A stretch of 64,000 nucleotides of DNA from Microbacterium sp. XT11 (GTDB lineage Bacteria > Actinomycetota > Actinomycetes > Actinomycetales > Microbacteriaceae): positions 2,791,081 through 2,855,080 of the forward strand of contig NZ_CP013859.1 of the NCBI RefSeq assembly GCF_001513675.1. The letters are read 5' to 3'. Under the pieces are notes generated by a model that had not been told where the DNA came from, did not search any database, and saw nothing but the letters and a program-made list of their open reading frames with translations. Both the position numbers and the translations under genes were made by a program. Positions within the stretch are counted from its first letter, which is position 1. Each line of letters starts with the position of its first letter. Of this stretch, positions 26,819-34,922 are shown in pieces.

Positions 26819-28366
26819 ATGCCTGTCCCCATCTCGCGCGGGCACAACCCGCTGCGCGACCCCGACGACCGCCGCCTGAACCGTATCGCCGGGCCCAGCG
26901 CCCTGGTGATCTTCGGCGTCACCGGCGACCTGTCGCGCAAGAAGCTCATGCCCGCCGTCTACGACCTCGCCAACCGCGGGCTGTTGCCTCCCGGGTTCGC
27001 CCTCGTCGGCTTCGCCCGTCGCGACTGGGAGGATCAGGACTTCGCGAAGGTGGTGTACGACGCCGTCAAGCAGCATGCGCGCACGCCGTTCCGCGAGGAG
27101 ACCTGGCAGCAGCTGCTGCAGGGCATCCGGTTCGTCTCCGGCGAGTTCGACGACCCCGAGGCCTTCGCCCGCCTGCGCGCGACGGTCGACAAGCTCGACG
27201 TCGAACGCGGAACGATGGGCAACCACGCGTTCTACCTCTCTATTCCGCCGAAGGCCTTCCCCGTGGTGGCACGGCAGCTGAAGGAGTCGGGGCTCGTCGG
27301 CGACGAGGTCACCGAGGACCACTGGCGCCGCGTCGTCATCGAGAAGCCGTTCGGGCACGATCTCGAATCGGCTCGGGAGCTCAACAAGGCCCTCGAGGTC
27401 GCATTCGCTCCGGACTCGATCTTCCGGATCGACCACTACCTCGGCAAGGAGACGGTCCAGAACATCCTGGCGCTGCGTTTCGCGAACGAGCTGTACGAGC
27501 CGATCTGGAACCGAAACTACGTCGACCACGTGCAGATCACGATGGCCGAGGACATCGGCGTCGGTGGCCGTGCGGGCTACTACGACGGCGTTGGCGCCGC
27601 GCGCGACGTCATCCAGAACCACCTGCTGCAGCTCCTCGCGCTCACGGCGATGGAGGAGCCGATCAGCCTGTCCGCCGAGCATCTGCGGGCGGAGAAGGAG
27701 AAGGTGCTCGCGGCCGTGCATCTGCCGGACGACCTCGCCCTGGCGACGGCGCGCGGCCAGTACGCGGGCGGCTGGCAGGGCGGGGAGCAGGTCACCGCCT
27801 TCCTGGACGAGGAGGGCATGGACCCCCAGTCCGCGACCGAGACCTACGCGGCGATCAAGCTCGAGATCAACACGCGGCGCTGGGCCGGCGTGCCGTTCTA
27901 TCTGCGCACCGGAAAGCGACTCGGACGTCGCGTGACCGAGGTGGCCGTGGTCTTCAAGCGGGCCCCCGAGCATCTGTTCGGCCGGTCGAACGCATCCGAA
28001 CTGGGCCAGAACGCCCTCGTGATCCGCGTGCAGCCCGACGAGGGCGTGACGATCCGCTTCGGGTCGAAGGTTCCAGGCAACGGCACCAATGTGCGCGACG
28101 TCACGATGGACTTCGGCTACGGGCACGCGTTCACAGAGGCGAGTCCCGAGGCGTACGAGCGTCTCATCCTCGACGTCCTGCTCGGCGATCCGCCCCTGTT
28201 CCCGCGCCATGAAGAGGTCGAGCTCTCCTGGAAGATCCTCGACCCCGTTGAGAAGTTCTGGGCCGCGCAGGGCGGCCCGGTCGAACAGTACGCACCCGGT
28301 TCGTGGGGTCCGGCGTCGGCGGACGCCCTGCTGGCCCGCGATGGACGAGTCTGGAGACGCCCGTGA
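26819..28366 (+). CDS. zwf: glucose-6-phosphate 1-dehydrogenase
   Basis: This 515-residue enzyme has the coenzyme motif VIFGVTGDLSRKKLMP, the active-site RIDHYLGKETVQN and EKPFGHD. It carries out the first oxidative step, making NADPH and 6-phosphogluconolactone. The ATG at 26819 follows CAGGAGAAT. The stop overlaps the opcA start (GTGA), which fits the known need for OpcA with this enzyme in actinobacteria. Confidence 0.97.
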   Translation: MPVPISRGHNPLRDPDDRRLNRIAGPSALVIFGVTGDLSRKKLMPAVYDLANRGLLPPGFALVGFARRDWEDQDFAKVVYDAVKQHARTPFREETWQQLLQGIRFVSGEFDDPEAFARLRATVDKLDVERGTMGNHAFYLSIPPKAFPVVARQLKESGLVGDEVTEDHWRRVVIEKPFGHDLESARELNKALEVAFAPDSIFRIDHYLGKETVQNILALRFANELYEPIWNRNYVDHVQITMAEDIGVGGRAGYYDGVGAARDVIQNHLLQLLALTAMEEPISLSAEHLRAEKEKVLAAVHLPDDLALATARGQYAGGWQGGEQVTAFLDEEGMDPQSATETYAAIKLEINTRRWAGVPFYLRTGKRLGRRVTEVAVVFKRAPEHLFGRSNASELGQNALVIRVQPDEGVTIRFGSKVPGNGTNVRDVTMDFGYGHAFTEASPEAYERLILDVLLGDPPLFPRHEEVELSWKILDPVEKFWAAQGGPVEQYAPGSWGPASADALLARDGRVWRRP

Positions 28367-29298
28367 TCATCGACCTTCCCGACACGACCGTCAGCCAGGT
28401 CGCGAAGAACCTCGTCAAGGCCCGTGAGGAGGGCGGTGTCGTCGCCCTCGGCCGTGTGCTCACGCTGGTCATCTCGGCGCGCAACGGCGTGGCCGAGGCC
28501 GCGATCGACGCGGCGAACGATGCGTCGCGCGAGCACCCCATGCGAGTGATCGTGCTCACCACCGGCGACGGAGATGCACGGCTCGACGCGCAGATCCGCG
28601 TCGGCGGCGACGCCGGCGCGAGCGAGGTCGTCGTGCTCCGCGCGTACGGAGCAGCGGCGAGCAACGAGGAGAGCCTCATCACGGGTCTGCTCCTGCCGGA
28701 CGCCCCTGTCGTGGCCTGGTGGCCCGAGGAGGCCCCCACCTCCCCCGCCACCTCACCGCTCGGACGGATCGCGCAGCGCCGCATCACGGATGCCGCGACA
28801 TCGCCCGACGTGCGCGATCGCCTGGCTCTGCTGGGTCGCACGCATGCCCCCGGTGACACCGATCTCGCCTGGACACGGCTCACGCACTGGCGGGAGCAGC
28901 TCGCCGCTGTGCTGGATCAGCCGCCGTTCGAGCAGGTCACGGCAGCCGAGGTGCGCGGCGCGGCGGCGTCGCCGTCGACGGCTCTCCTCGCGGCCTGGCT
29001 GCAGATGTCTCTCGACGTCCCCGTCCGGTGGTCCTACGAGGACCCGGAGCATTGGCAGGAGGGCATCAAGTCCGTGCGCCTGACACGTGCGTCGGGAGAC
29101 ATCCTCCTCGAGCGTCCGTCGTCGGGTGTCGCGGTGCTCACCCAGCCAGGACAGCCCGACCACGATCTGCACCTGCCACGCCGCACTCTTCGCGAGTGCC
29201 TCGCCGAAGAGCTGCGACGGCTCGACCCCGACGTCCTGTACGGTCGAGTCATCACCGAGGGCTGGGAGAAGCTGGGTCCGCCCGAGACAGGAGCATGA
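28363..29298 (+). CDS. opcA: glucose-6-phosphate dehydrogenase assembly protein
   Basis: This 311-residue protein has the OpcA pattern: LPDTTVSQVAKNLVKAR near the start, HPMRVIVLT, then LLLPDAPVVAWWPEEAP. It is an allosteric partner of Zwf in actinobacteria and cyanobacteria. The GTG start overlaps the zwf stop and the gene stop overlaps the pgl start, so translation of all three is coupled. Confidence 0.95.
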   Translation: MIIDLPDTTVSQVAKNLVKAREEGGVVALGRVLTLVISARNGVAEAAIDAANDASREHPMRVIVLTTGDGDARLDAQIRVGGDAGASEVVVLRAYGAAASNEESLITGLLLPDAPVVAWWPEEAPTSPATSPLGRIAQRRITDAATSPDVRDRLALLGRTHAPGDTDLAWTRLTHWREQLAAVLDQPPFEQVTAAEVRGAAASPSTALLAAWLQMSLDVPVRWSYEDPEHWQEGIKSVRLTRASGDILLERPSSGVAVLTQPGQPDHDLHLPRRTLRECLAEELRRLDPDVLYGRVITEGWEKLGPPETGA

Positions 29299-30083
29299 TG
29301 TCGATGCAGACAGCGTCCGCCGACAAGCGCGTCGTCGTGGAGGACACCCCCGGCGCTCTCGCGACTCGCGTGGCCGACCGGTTCCTCACGCGCCTTCGTG
29401 CGCGCACGCGCAACGGACGGATCGCGCACATCGCCCTCACCGGGGGCTCGATGGGAGCAGCCGTGCTTCGTGCGACGGCGCAGCACCCTCGGGTGCACGA
29501 GATCGATTGGTCGCTCGTGCACTTCTGGTGGGGTGACGAGCGCTACGTGCCCCGCGACGATGGCGACCGCAATGCTCTCCAGTCCCGCGAGGCCCTGCTC
29601 GACCACATCGACGTGCCCGCCGCGAACGTGCATGAGATCGCGGCATCCGACAGCGGACTCTCGCTCGATGAGGCCGCCGAGGCCTACGCGCGCGAGCTCG
29701 CAGGATTCGGAACCGACGAGCATCCGTGGCCGTCGTTCGCCGTCTGCTTCCTCGGGGTCGGGCCCGACGGGCACATCGCATCGCTCTTCCCCGACCGTCA
29801 CGAGGTGACGGTGACGGATGCTGCGGCACTGCCCGTGCGGGACTCGCCCAAGCCTCCGCCGGAGCGCGTCACGCTCACCCGCCCGGTTCTGAACTCCGCC
29901 AAGCGGGTGTGGCTCCCGCTCACCGGCGCGGACAAGGCGTCCGCGCTCGGCCTGGCGCTCGCCGGTGCGAGCTACACGAGCGTGCCGGCAGCGGGTGCGA
30001 AGGGGCGCAAGCGCACGATCTTCTTCGTCGATGAAGCCGCGGCGTCCGAGGTGTCGCCCGACCTCATCGATCCCGCGTACTGA
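29295..30083 (+). CDS. pgl: 6-phosphogluconolactonase
   Basis: This 262-residue protein carries IALTGGSMGAAVL, HFWWGDERYVP, CFLGVGPDGHIASLFP and PVLNSAKRVWL, all typical of Pgl. It hydrolyses 6-phosphogluconolactone. Two ATG codons occur in a row; the first (29295) overlaps the opcA stop and has AGGAGC ahead of it. It is the last gene of the operon. 6-Phosphogluconate dehydrogenase is not in this cluster. Confidence 0.95.
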   Translation: MMSMQTASADKRVVVEDTPGALATRVADRFLTRLRARTRNGRIAHIALTGGSMGAAVLRATAQHPRVHEIDWSLVHFWWGDERYVPRDDGDRNALQSREALLDHIDVPAANVHEIAASDSGLSLDEAAEAYARELAGFGTDEHPWPSFAVCFLGVGPDGHIASLFPDRHEVTVTDAAALPVRDSPKPPPERVTLTRPVLNSAKRVWLPLTGADKASALGLALAGASYTSVPAAGAKGRKRTIFFVDEAAASEVSPDLIDPAY

Positions 30084-30124
30084 TCCGCCGCCCGCGCCTC
30101 AGCGAGTGGTCCAGCAGGAGGGCG

Positions 30125-31132
30125 TCAGCGCGTCGTGTCGCCGTCGGGGTCCGACGCGGGGTCGCTGCCGCGCGTGATGCCCAGCTCCTGGCTCTCGCTG
30201 AGAACCTGAGGATGGAAGCGTGCCAGGCCGACCACGCCCCAGACTGCGACGGCTCCGGCCACCCCGAAGATCACCAGCACCCAGCCAGGTGCGGCTGCGG
30301 CTTCTCCGAGCACGACCATGCCGATCAGCACGGCGACCAGAGGATCGACGACGGTCAGACCGGCGATCACGAGATCTGGTGGCCCAGAGCTGTACGCGGT
30401 CTGCACGAAGTACGCTCCGACCGCGCCGGCGGCGACGAGGGCGATGAGGCAAACGAGCGTGATCCACTCGAAGTCGCCCGCCTCGATGCGGTTGATGACA
30501 GCCTTCGCGAGCGTGGCGACGAACCCGTAGAGGATTCCGGCGCCGATGACGTAGAACAGTGCACGCATCCGGTGGCGGAGGATCAGCCAGCACGCGCCGA
30601 GGACGATGATGACGACGAGGAGGATCGCGAGGATCGTGAACAACTCGATGTCGGTGATCTTCTTCTCGGTGGCGAAGAGCGCCGCGAACGAGACGAAGAG
30701 GAAGATGCCGCCCACACAGCATGCGATCGCGGTGATGGACTGCCGTGTTGGTGAATGGCCCGACACGCGGGCGTTCAGCAGCGTGGTGATGACGAGGGCG
30801 ATCGCACCGAGAGGCTGCACGACGATGAGCGGCGCCTGAGCAAGAGCGGCGAGCTGGCAGACGATCGCAAGACCAAGCATGAGGGTGCCGGCGATCCACG
30901 ACGGTCGCGTGAGCAGCCGGCGGATCTGATCGAGACTGAGGCCTGCGGCACCGTCGGCTCCGCTCAGGCGCTCCACCTTCTCCACGCCGCGGTGCTGGTA
31001 CTGCGCGCCCAGTGACATGAACACCGCACCAGCAAGGGCGAGCGGGATGCCGAGCAGCAGTCGCGGGTTTTGGAAGACGCCGACGAGCTGGTCGCCGACA
31101 TCCGTCCCGCTCATCCACACGCTGAAGCTCAC
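30125..31132 (-). CDS. DMT-superfamily / NIPA-like membrane transporter
   Basis: This 335-residue protein has nine to ten hydrophobic segments. Features are GAVFMSLGAQYQHRGVEKV after the first helix, VVQPLGAIALVITTLLNARV, and GLTVVDPLVAVLIGMVVLGEA in the second half, the pattern of DMT transporters related to magnesium transporter NIPA. The C-terminal 25 residues are polar. The GTG at 31132 is the assumed start; an ATG at codon 7 is possible. The substrate is unknown. Confidence 0.75.
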   Translation of the reverse strand: MSFSVWMSGTDVGDQLVGVFQNPRLLLGIPLALAGAVFMSLGAQYQHRGVEKVERLSGADGAAGLSLDQIRRLLTRPSWIAGTLMLGLAIVCQLAALAQAPLIVVQPLGAIALVITTLLNARVSGHSPTRQSITAIACCVGGIFLFVSFAALFATEKKITDIELFTILAILLVVIIVLGACWLILRHRMRALFYVIGAGILYGFVATLAKAVINRIEAGDFEWITLVCLIALVAAGAVGAYFVQTAYSSGPPDLVIAGLTVVDPLVAVLIGMVVLGEAAAAPGWVLVIFGVAGAVAVWGVVGLARFHPQVLSESQELGITRGSDPASDPDGDTTR

Positions 31133-31175
31133 CCTACGACCCTACCTGCCGAGTCCCGCGCAGTAGGGTTATGGC

Positions 31176-31742
31176 GTGGCCGTACTTCCGATTCGCATCA
31201 TGGGCGATCCCGTCCTGCACTCCCCCGCGTCTCCCGTCGAGGAGATCACCGACGAGATCCGCACGTTGATCGCGGACATGTTCGAGACGATGGACGCGGC
31301 ACCAGGAGTGGGACTCGCGGCGCCGCAGGTCGGTGTGCCGCTGCGCATCTACACGTACTCCTACGTCGACGACGACGACCAGCCGTGGCGCGGCGTGCTC
31401 ATCAACCCGGAGCTGTGGATGGTCCCGCTGGAGCCCGGCGATCCCGACCCCGACCTCGAGTCCGAGGGCTGCCTGTCTTTCCCTGGCGAGCGGTTCCCGC
31501 TTCGTCGATCTGAGCGGGTGCGCGTGACCGGAGCCGATCTCGACGGCTCCCCTGTCGAGATCGTGGTGGACGGATGGCGCGCCCGGATCATGCAACACGA
31601 GTTCGATCATCTCGACGGCGTGCTGTACATCGATCGCCTGTCGGACGGCGACTGGAAGACCACTCAGAAGATCGCGCGGAAACGCGGATGGGGCCGCCCC
31701 GGCGTCAGCTGGCTGCCGGGCGTCGACGACCTCGAAGGGTGA
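31176..31742 (+). CDS. def: peptide deformylase
   Basis: This 188-residue enzyme has all three motifs: GVGLAAPQVG, EGCLSFPGE (metal-binding Cys) and QHEFDHLDG (two metal-binding His and the catalytic Glu). It removes the formyl group from nascent proteins. The C-terminal extension KIARKRGWGRPG is common in actinobacterial forms. It is divergent from the transporter gene. Confidence 0.96.
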   Translation: MAVLPIRIMGDPVLHSPASPVEEITDEIRTLIADMFETMDAAPGVGLAAPQVGVPLRIYTYSYVDDDDQPWRGVLINPELWMVPLEPGDPDPDLESEGCLSFPGERFPLRRSERVRVTGADLDGSPVEIVVDGWRARIMQHEFDHLDGVLYIDRLSDGDWKTTQKIARKRGWGRPGVSWLPGVDDLEG

Positions 31743-31857
31743 TCGCTCCCAGCGCGATCACAGGTTCTTTCAAGTTGCATCACAGAATACCGGCGGATAG
31801 CGTTTCGTAGGCGGGCCGGTCCCACGTCCGCGCACCACGGTTCTGGAGGGGTAACAC

Positions 31858-32376
31858 ATGATGAAGCTGCGTACGCGCCACGCTCTGGCGCTCGTCGGAT
31901 CGGCGGCAGCGCTGTCGATCGCACTGACCGGATGCAGTGCACTCAACGGCATCCTCGGCGGGGGCTCGGGAGACGCCAACCGCGACGAGGAGACCGGTCA
32001 GGTCACCGAGAGCGCCAACATCGACATCTTCTCGCTCAAGCTCGGCGACTGCAAGATGGCCAGCGGCTCCGGTCTCGTCTCCGACGCCGACGTCGTGCCG
32101 TGCGATGAGCCGCACGACGAAGAGGTGTACTTCGAGTACACGATGCCCGACGGAGAGTACTCGTCCGACGCCATCGATGCGGCATCCGAAGAGCAGTGCA
32201 CGGGCGAGGCTTTCACGAACTTCGTCGGCATCGGCTTCAACGAGTCCGAGCTGAACGTCTACCCGCTCACGCCGACCGAGACCACCTGGAACGAGTACAA
32301 CGACCGCGTGATCCAGTGCATCATCTCCGACCCGGCGGGTCAGATCTCCACGTCGCTCAAGGGCGCCGCGCGCTGA
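31858..32376 (+). CDS. septum-formation-domain lipoprotein
   Basis: This 172-residue protein starts with a positively charged signal peptide ending in a lipobox, ALTGC, so it should be a lipoprotein anchored on the outer face of the membrane. The mature part has FSLKLGDCKMA, VVPCDEPHDEEVYFE and a Cys in EEQCTGEAF, the arrangement of the actinobacterial septum formation domain family. The exact function is unknown. A hairpin terminator follows. Confidence 0.8.
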   Translation: MMKLRTRHALALVGSAAALSIALTGCSALNGILGGGSGDANRDEETGQVTESANIDIFSLKLGDCKMASGSGLVSDADVVPCDEPHDEEVYFEYTMPDGEYSSDAIDAASEEQCTGEAFTNFVGIGFNESELNVYPLTPTETTWNEYNDRVIQCIISDPAGQISTSLKGAAR

Positions 32377-32389
32377 TCTCAGACGCACA

Positions 32390-32429
32390 CGCCACAGGGG
32401 CCCCGCCGATCGGCGGGGGCCCTGTGGCG
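32390..32429 (+). terminator. strong hairpin terminator
   Basis: An 18-bp stem with a single mismatch (32390-32407 with 32412-32429, GATC loop) lies 14 bases after the lipoprotein stop. It is very GC-rich and likely ends that transcript. Confidence 0.8.
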
Positions 32430-32867
32430 TGAAACGGTGCTGTTTCGTGAGGCCGTACTGTGTCGTGAGACCGGGGTGTGTCATCGGCTACAGCCGCAGA
32501 TGACCACCGTGAACACCCGTATCGAAGCTGCGGCCGACAGGCGCTGATTCGACAAGATCAGTCGCCTTCGTCGTCTCAGAACCTCGGCGTGCCATCAGCG
32601 TTGTATCCGAAAGAAGGATTGTCAGTTGGCGCTTCAGTAGTGCGATCGTCCTTCGTCGGTACGCTTTCACCGGTACTGACGCCCGGCCTGAACGATTCGA
32701 TGAGGTCAAGCCAGTCGCCAGGTTCGCAGGTGGAGTCGGCGTTGATGGTGATCATGTCGGAACGCCGGCCGGGGTTGAGTCGATCGTCAAGAGCGCAACA
32801 TGCGAGTCGGGTTTCTCGGCCTCGACAAGGACATTGTCGACGTCGCCCGTATAGGTGCGCGTCTTGA
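32430..32867. other. lower-GC intergenic stretch with gene debris
   Basis: No intact gene is supported in this stretch. Base composition falls compared with the flanks. The only credible coding trace is the short minus-strand piece at 32576-32755. It lies beside a 5'-truncated FHA fragment, so it looks like a decayed or rearranged locus. Confidence 0.5.
32576..32755 (-). pseudogene. possible 3' gene fragment, unidentified
   Basis: A minus-strand reading of about 59 residues starts at an ATG and runs through STCEPGDWLDLIESF to PSFGYNADGTPRF. Codon choice is reasonable for coding DNA, but the third-position GC is lower than in neighbours. The frame opens further upstream (to 32899) only by running antisense to the FHA fragment, which suggests a broken junction. 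I do not recognise the family. Confidence 0.3.
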
Positions 32868-33053
32868 TATCCGACCACCCCGGCTGGCCTGGTCGTCACC
32901 GATCTGGGCTCCAGTGGCGGAACACTGCTGGACGCCAGTGATGACGAGCTCCCGCGTCATGTCCCGACCCCGATCCCGTGGGGCACACCTCTCGTGCTCG
33001 GAACCCGCCGCGTCGTGTTCGAACAGCGCCGGCGAACCGGGGAGGCAGCGTGA
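32868..33053 (+). pseudogene. 5'-truncated FHA-domain gene remnant
   Basis: The reading after an in-frame TGA at 32865 gives about 61 residues, including GLVVTDLGSSGGTLLDAS and then WGTPLVLGTRRVVFEQR. This is the second half of a forkhead-associated (phosphothreonine-binding) domain, with the characteristic DLGS-x-GT turn. The first half is absent upstream in any frame. The stop overlaps the next gene by four bases, as in an intact operon. Such FHA genes occur in type VII secretion or kinase loci, so this is probably what is left of one. Confidence 0.6.
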
Positions 33054-33400
33054 TCGACTACGACCAGACACTCCTCGAATCGACCAGGACTCATCGCGAA
33101 CGACTCACGGCGGCTTTCGTTCACGGCGAGCAGCGCGACCGCCGTATCGTGAACTCCAATCTGCGCCGGCTGACCGGGTCGGTCGTCCTCGGAGCCGTGC
33201 TGTGCGCTGCATGCCTGGGTACCGGTTTTGTCCTCGACATCCTGCAGACGCAACGTGAAGACAGAGCCGTCGCCGCGTACCGTGCCGCGATCGCGGCAAC
33301 CCCCATGGAACCCGGCGACGGCCTGACCGGGCAACGCGGCACTGCATCGCGAACACCGTCGTCAACAACGGGAGAAGGCGCCGCATCCCGTGGGATGTGA
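33050..33400 (+). CDS. single-pass membrane protein, last gene of a decayed operon
   Basis: This 116-residue protein starts with a GTG overlapping the stop of the FHA remnant. It has a charged N-terminal 40 residues, one hydrophobic segment (about residues 45-66, VVLGAVLCAACLGTGFVLDI), and a polar Thr/Ser/Gly-rich tail. The pattern QRDRRIVNSNLRR-TM-QTQREDRA resembles small proteins I associate with actinobacterial type VII secretion clusters. That link is an inference. It is the last host gene before the prophage. Confidence 0.6.
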   Translation: MIDYDQTLLESTRTHRERLTAAFVHGEQRDRRIVNSNLRRLTGSVVLGAVLCAACLGTGFVLDILQTQREDRAVAAYRAAIAATPMEPGDGLTGQRGTASRTPSSTTGEGAASRGM

Positions 33401-33408
33401 CGCCTTCT
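33373..33408. terminator. host hairpin left of attL
   Basis: Outer arms 33373-33380 and 33401-33408 pair perfectly over 8 bp. An inner part pairs over 8 more bp with one mismatch and one G-T pair. It overlaps the stop codon of the preceding gene and lies five bases from the prophage edge. Before integration it would have stood just past the 3' end of tRNA-Asn, so it was probably that tRNA's terminator as well. Confidence 0.6.
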
Positions 33409-33412
33409 ATGG

Positions 33413-33450
33413 GCTCCCCGGCTTGGACTCGAACCAAGAACCTGCCGGTT
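33413..33450. repeat. attL core (38 bp)
   Basis: The 38 bases starting GCTCCCCGGCTTGG and ending CCTGCCGGTT are identical to 49078-49115. Here they are the displaced 3' half of the host tRNA-Asn gene. To the left is host DNA; to the right is phage DNA beginning TCAAGCC. Confidence 0.93.
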
Positions 33451-33494
33451 TCAAGCCGTTGGTTCAGCTTAGCGACTGGCGCGAGGCGGCCTAG
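33451..33494 (+). other. displaced 3' end of the repressor gene (viral-form tail)
   Basis: In the excised, circular phage this segment directly follows the attP core and continues the repressor frame without a break. It adds FKPLVQLSDWREAA and then a TAG at 33492-33494. In the lysogen it is cut off from the repressor by the whole prophage and is not translated. The tail ends in -AA, like ssrA-type ClpXP degradation tags. The joint is reconstructed from the two ends; the degradation role is inferred. Confidence 0.75.
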
Positions 33495-33535
33495 AGCGCA
33501 ATGCGGCGCAACCGATATTCCGCTTCGTTCGGAGT

Positions 33536-34363
33536 ATGGACATTCCCTTGACTAACGACGAAATGATCCGCCGATTCGAGCAGTGGCTGCTGGCGAGCTA
33601 CCGCGCTGAGGGAACCGTGAAGTTGCGCGTCCGCCACGCGCGGATGCTTGCCGCGCATGTGCAGCTCGCGCTCGCGACGGACGAACAGATCGAGCAAGCA
33701 CTCATTGTGACGCGCGGGTACTCCGCGGAGTACCGGCACTCGATCCTCGCGTCTTGGAAGCTGCTCTACCGGTGGGCGTCAGCGAAGCGACTCGTGATGT
33801 TCGATCCTACGTTGCTGCTCGATCCGATCCCGGTACGCAAGCGTGTTCCTCGCATCGCTGCGGACTCCGCCGTCTCGCGAGCTCTCGTCAATGCAAGCGC
33901 ACGCGACCGCGCGCTCGTCATGCTCGCGCGGTATGCGTGCCTCCGTCTCTCAGAGATCGCGGCGCTGCATATGCGTGATCGCGTTGGCGAAACGCTCATC
34001 ATCCGCGGGAAGGGTGACAAGGAGCGGTTCGTTGATATCAACCCTCCCCTCATGCTCGCACTCACGACGCTCGAGGATGAGCAACCGTACGGGGCGTACT
34101 TCCCAGGGGCAACGGCGGGGCACCTGCATCCGCAGTCGGTGCACAAGATCATCAAGCGCATCACCGGGTGGCATCCGCACGCACTGCGGCACGCCGGCGC
34201 GACCGCGGCCTATCAGGCGACGAGGAACCTCCGCGCGGTGCAGGAGATGCTCGGGCACTCCTCGCTCGCCACGACCGAGCGCTACCTGCACATCACGAGT
34301 GCGGAGCGCAGGGAAGCAGCTATGGCCACGATTATCCAAGGTGGGGCTATGCTCGCCGCATGA
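33536..34363 (+). CDS. int: tyrosine-recombinase integrase with LAA C-terminus
   Basis: This 275-residue recombinase has an N-terminal SAM-like DNA-binding domain (about 1-85) and a catalytic domain. Catalytic residues are Arg137 (CLRLSEI), Lys159 (GKGDKER), His215 and Arg218 (HALRH), His241 (GHSS) and nucleophile Tyr250 (TERYLHI). It would act at the 38-bp core in tRNA-Asn. It is short for an integrase and lacks an obvious arm-binding domain. The last residues are AMLAA, a good match to the ssrA tag end, so the protein may be unstable. On the excised phage it lies 41 bases after the repressor on the same strand. Confidence 0.92.
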   Translation: MDIPLTNDEMIRRFEQWLLASYRAEGTVKLRVRHARMLAAHVQLALATDEQIEQALIVTRGYSAEYRHSILASWKLLYRWASAKRLVMFDPTLLLDPIPVRKRVPRIAADSAVSRALVNASARDRALVMLARYACLRLSEIAALHMRDRVGETLIIRGKGDKERFVDINPPLMLALTTLEDEQPYGAYFPGATAGHLHPQSVHKIIKRITGWHPHALRHAGATAAYQATRNLRAVQEMLGHSSLATTERYLHITSAERREAAMATIIQGGAMLAA

Positions 34364-34548
34364 TCGATCTACTCTCGTACATCGTCTCCACGGTGATCCT
34401 CGGTGGCCTTGGATTGCTGTTGCTCTACTTCGTGGTTCGTGGCGCGGTGCGCTCGGCCATGCGGTCACACGCGCTCTGGCTGGCGGGCGACCGATACGAG
34501 CGAGACCTCGAAGCGTACAAGCGCTCCGAGGCTCGCTACGGCGGCTAA
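34360..34548 (+). CDS. small single-pass membrane protein, coupled to int
   Basis: This 62-residue protein starts at an ATG overlapping the int stop. It has one hydrophobic segment (about residues 4-27, LLSYIVSTVILGGLGLLLLYFVV), then a basic and amphipathic tail ending YKRSEARYGG. The stop overlaps the stop of the convergent holin-like gene by four bases. Coupling to int suggests expression in lysogeny establishment; superinfection exclusion is one guess, unsupported so far. Confidence 0.65.
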   Translation: MIDLLSYIVSTVILGGLGLLLLYFVVRGAVRSAMRSHALWLAGDRYERDLEAYKRSEARYGG

Positions 34549-34910
34549 TCGTCGGCTATCGATCTGTCCTCCCGGAGCTGCGCACGCGTGACGAGAGGCG
34601 TGCTGACGGTTTCGACCTTGCGGAACGCTTCGGGTGCATGCTCCGCGAGCGCGGCGCGAAGGGTGGCGATCTCGTTGTCCTTGGCGGTCAGGGTGCCGTT
34701 GGTGTTGCGCTTGATCGTCTGCAGCTCCTGCCCCTGCTTACCCAGTGCGTAGAACGTGCCGGCCGCGGTGGTCGCGAGCCCCAGCACGGTGATGAGTAGG
34801 GTCGTGAACGACGACACCGACTCGGGGCGCACGATGAGCAGGAGCACGGTGCCGGCGAGGCCGATCGCGGCGAGGGCCACGAACGTGATGAAGATGACGG
34901 TCTTGTTCAT
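34545..34910 (-). CDS. putative holin / two-TM phage membrane protein
   Basis: This 121-residue protein has two hydrophobic segments (about residues 4-27 and 36-56) separated by a short turn. A polar, probably coiled-coil tail follows (EIATLRAALAEHAPEAF). Its place directly after the lysin gene and its topology fit a holin, which would let the lysin reach the cell wall. No sequence motif proves this. It is the last gene of the long minus-strand late operon. Confidence 0.6.
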   Translation of the reverse strand: MNKTVIFITFVALAAIGLAGTVLLLIVRPESVSSFTTLLITVLGLATTAAGTFYALGKQGQELQTIKRNTNGTLTAKDNEIATLRAALAEHAPEAFRKVETVSTPLVTRAQLREDRSIADD

Positions 34911-34922
34911 GGGGTGTGCCTC

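Noticed and set aside
32800..33258. 152-codon plus-strand frame beginning MRVGFLGLDKD
   Set aside because: It runs out of frame with both the FHA remnant and the membrane-protein gene and has no family features, so it is a shadow.
33413..33494. A second tRNA gene at attL (loop CTTGAAA would read as a Ser anticodon)
   Set aside because: Only the 3' half matches a tRNA; the sequence beyond the core gives no D arm or matching acceptor stem. It is the stranded half gene followed by phage DNA.
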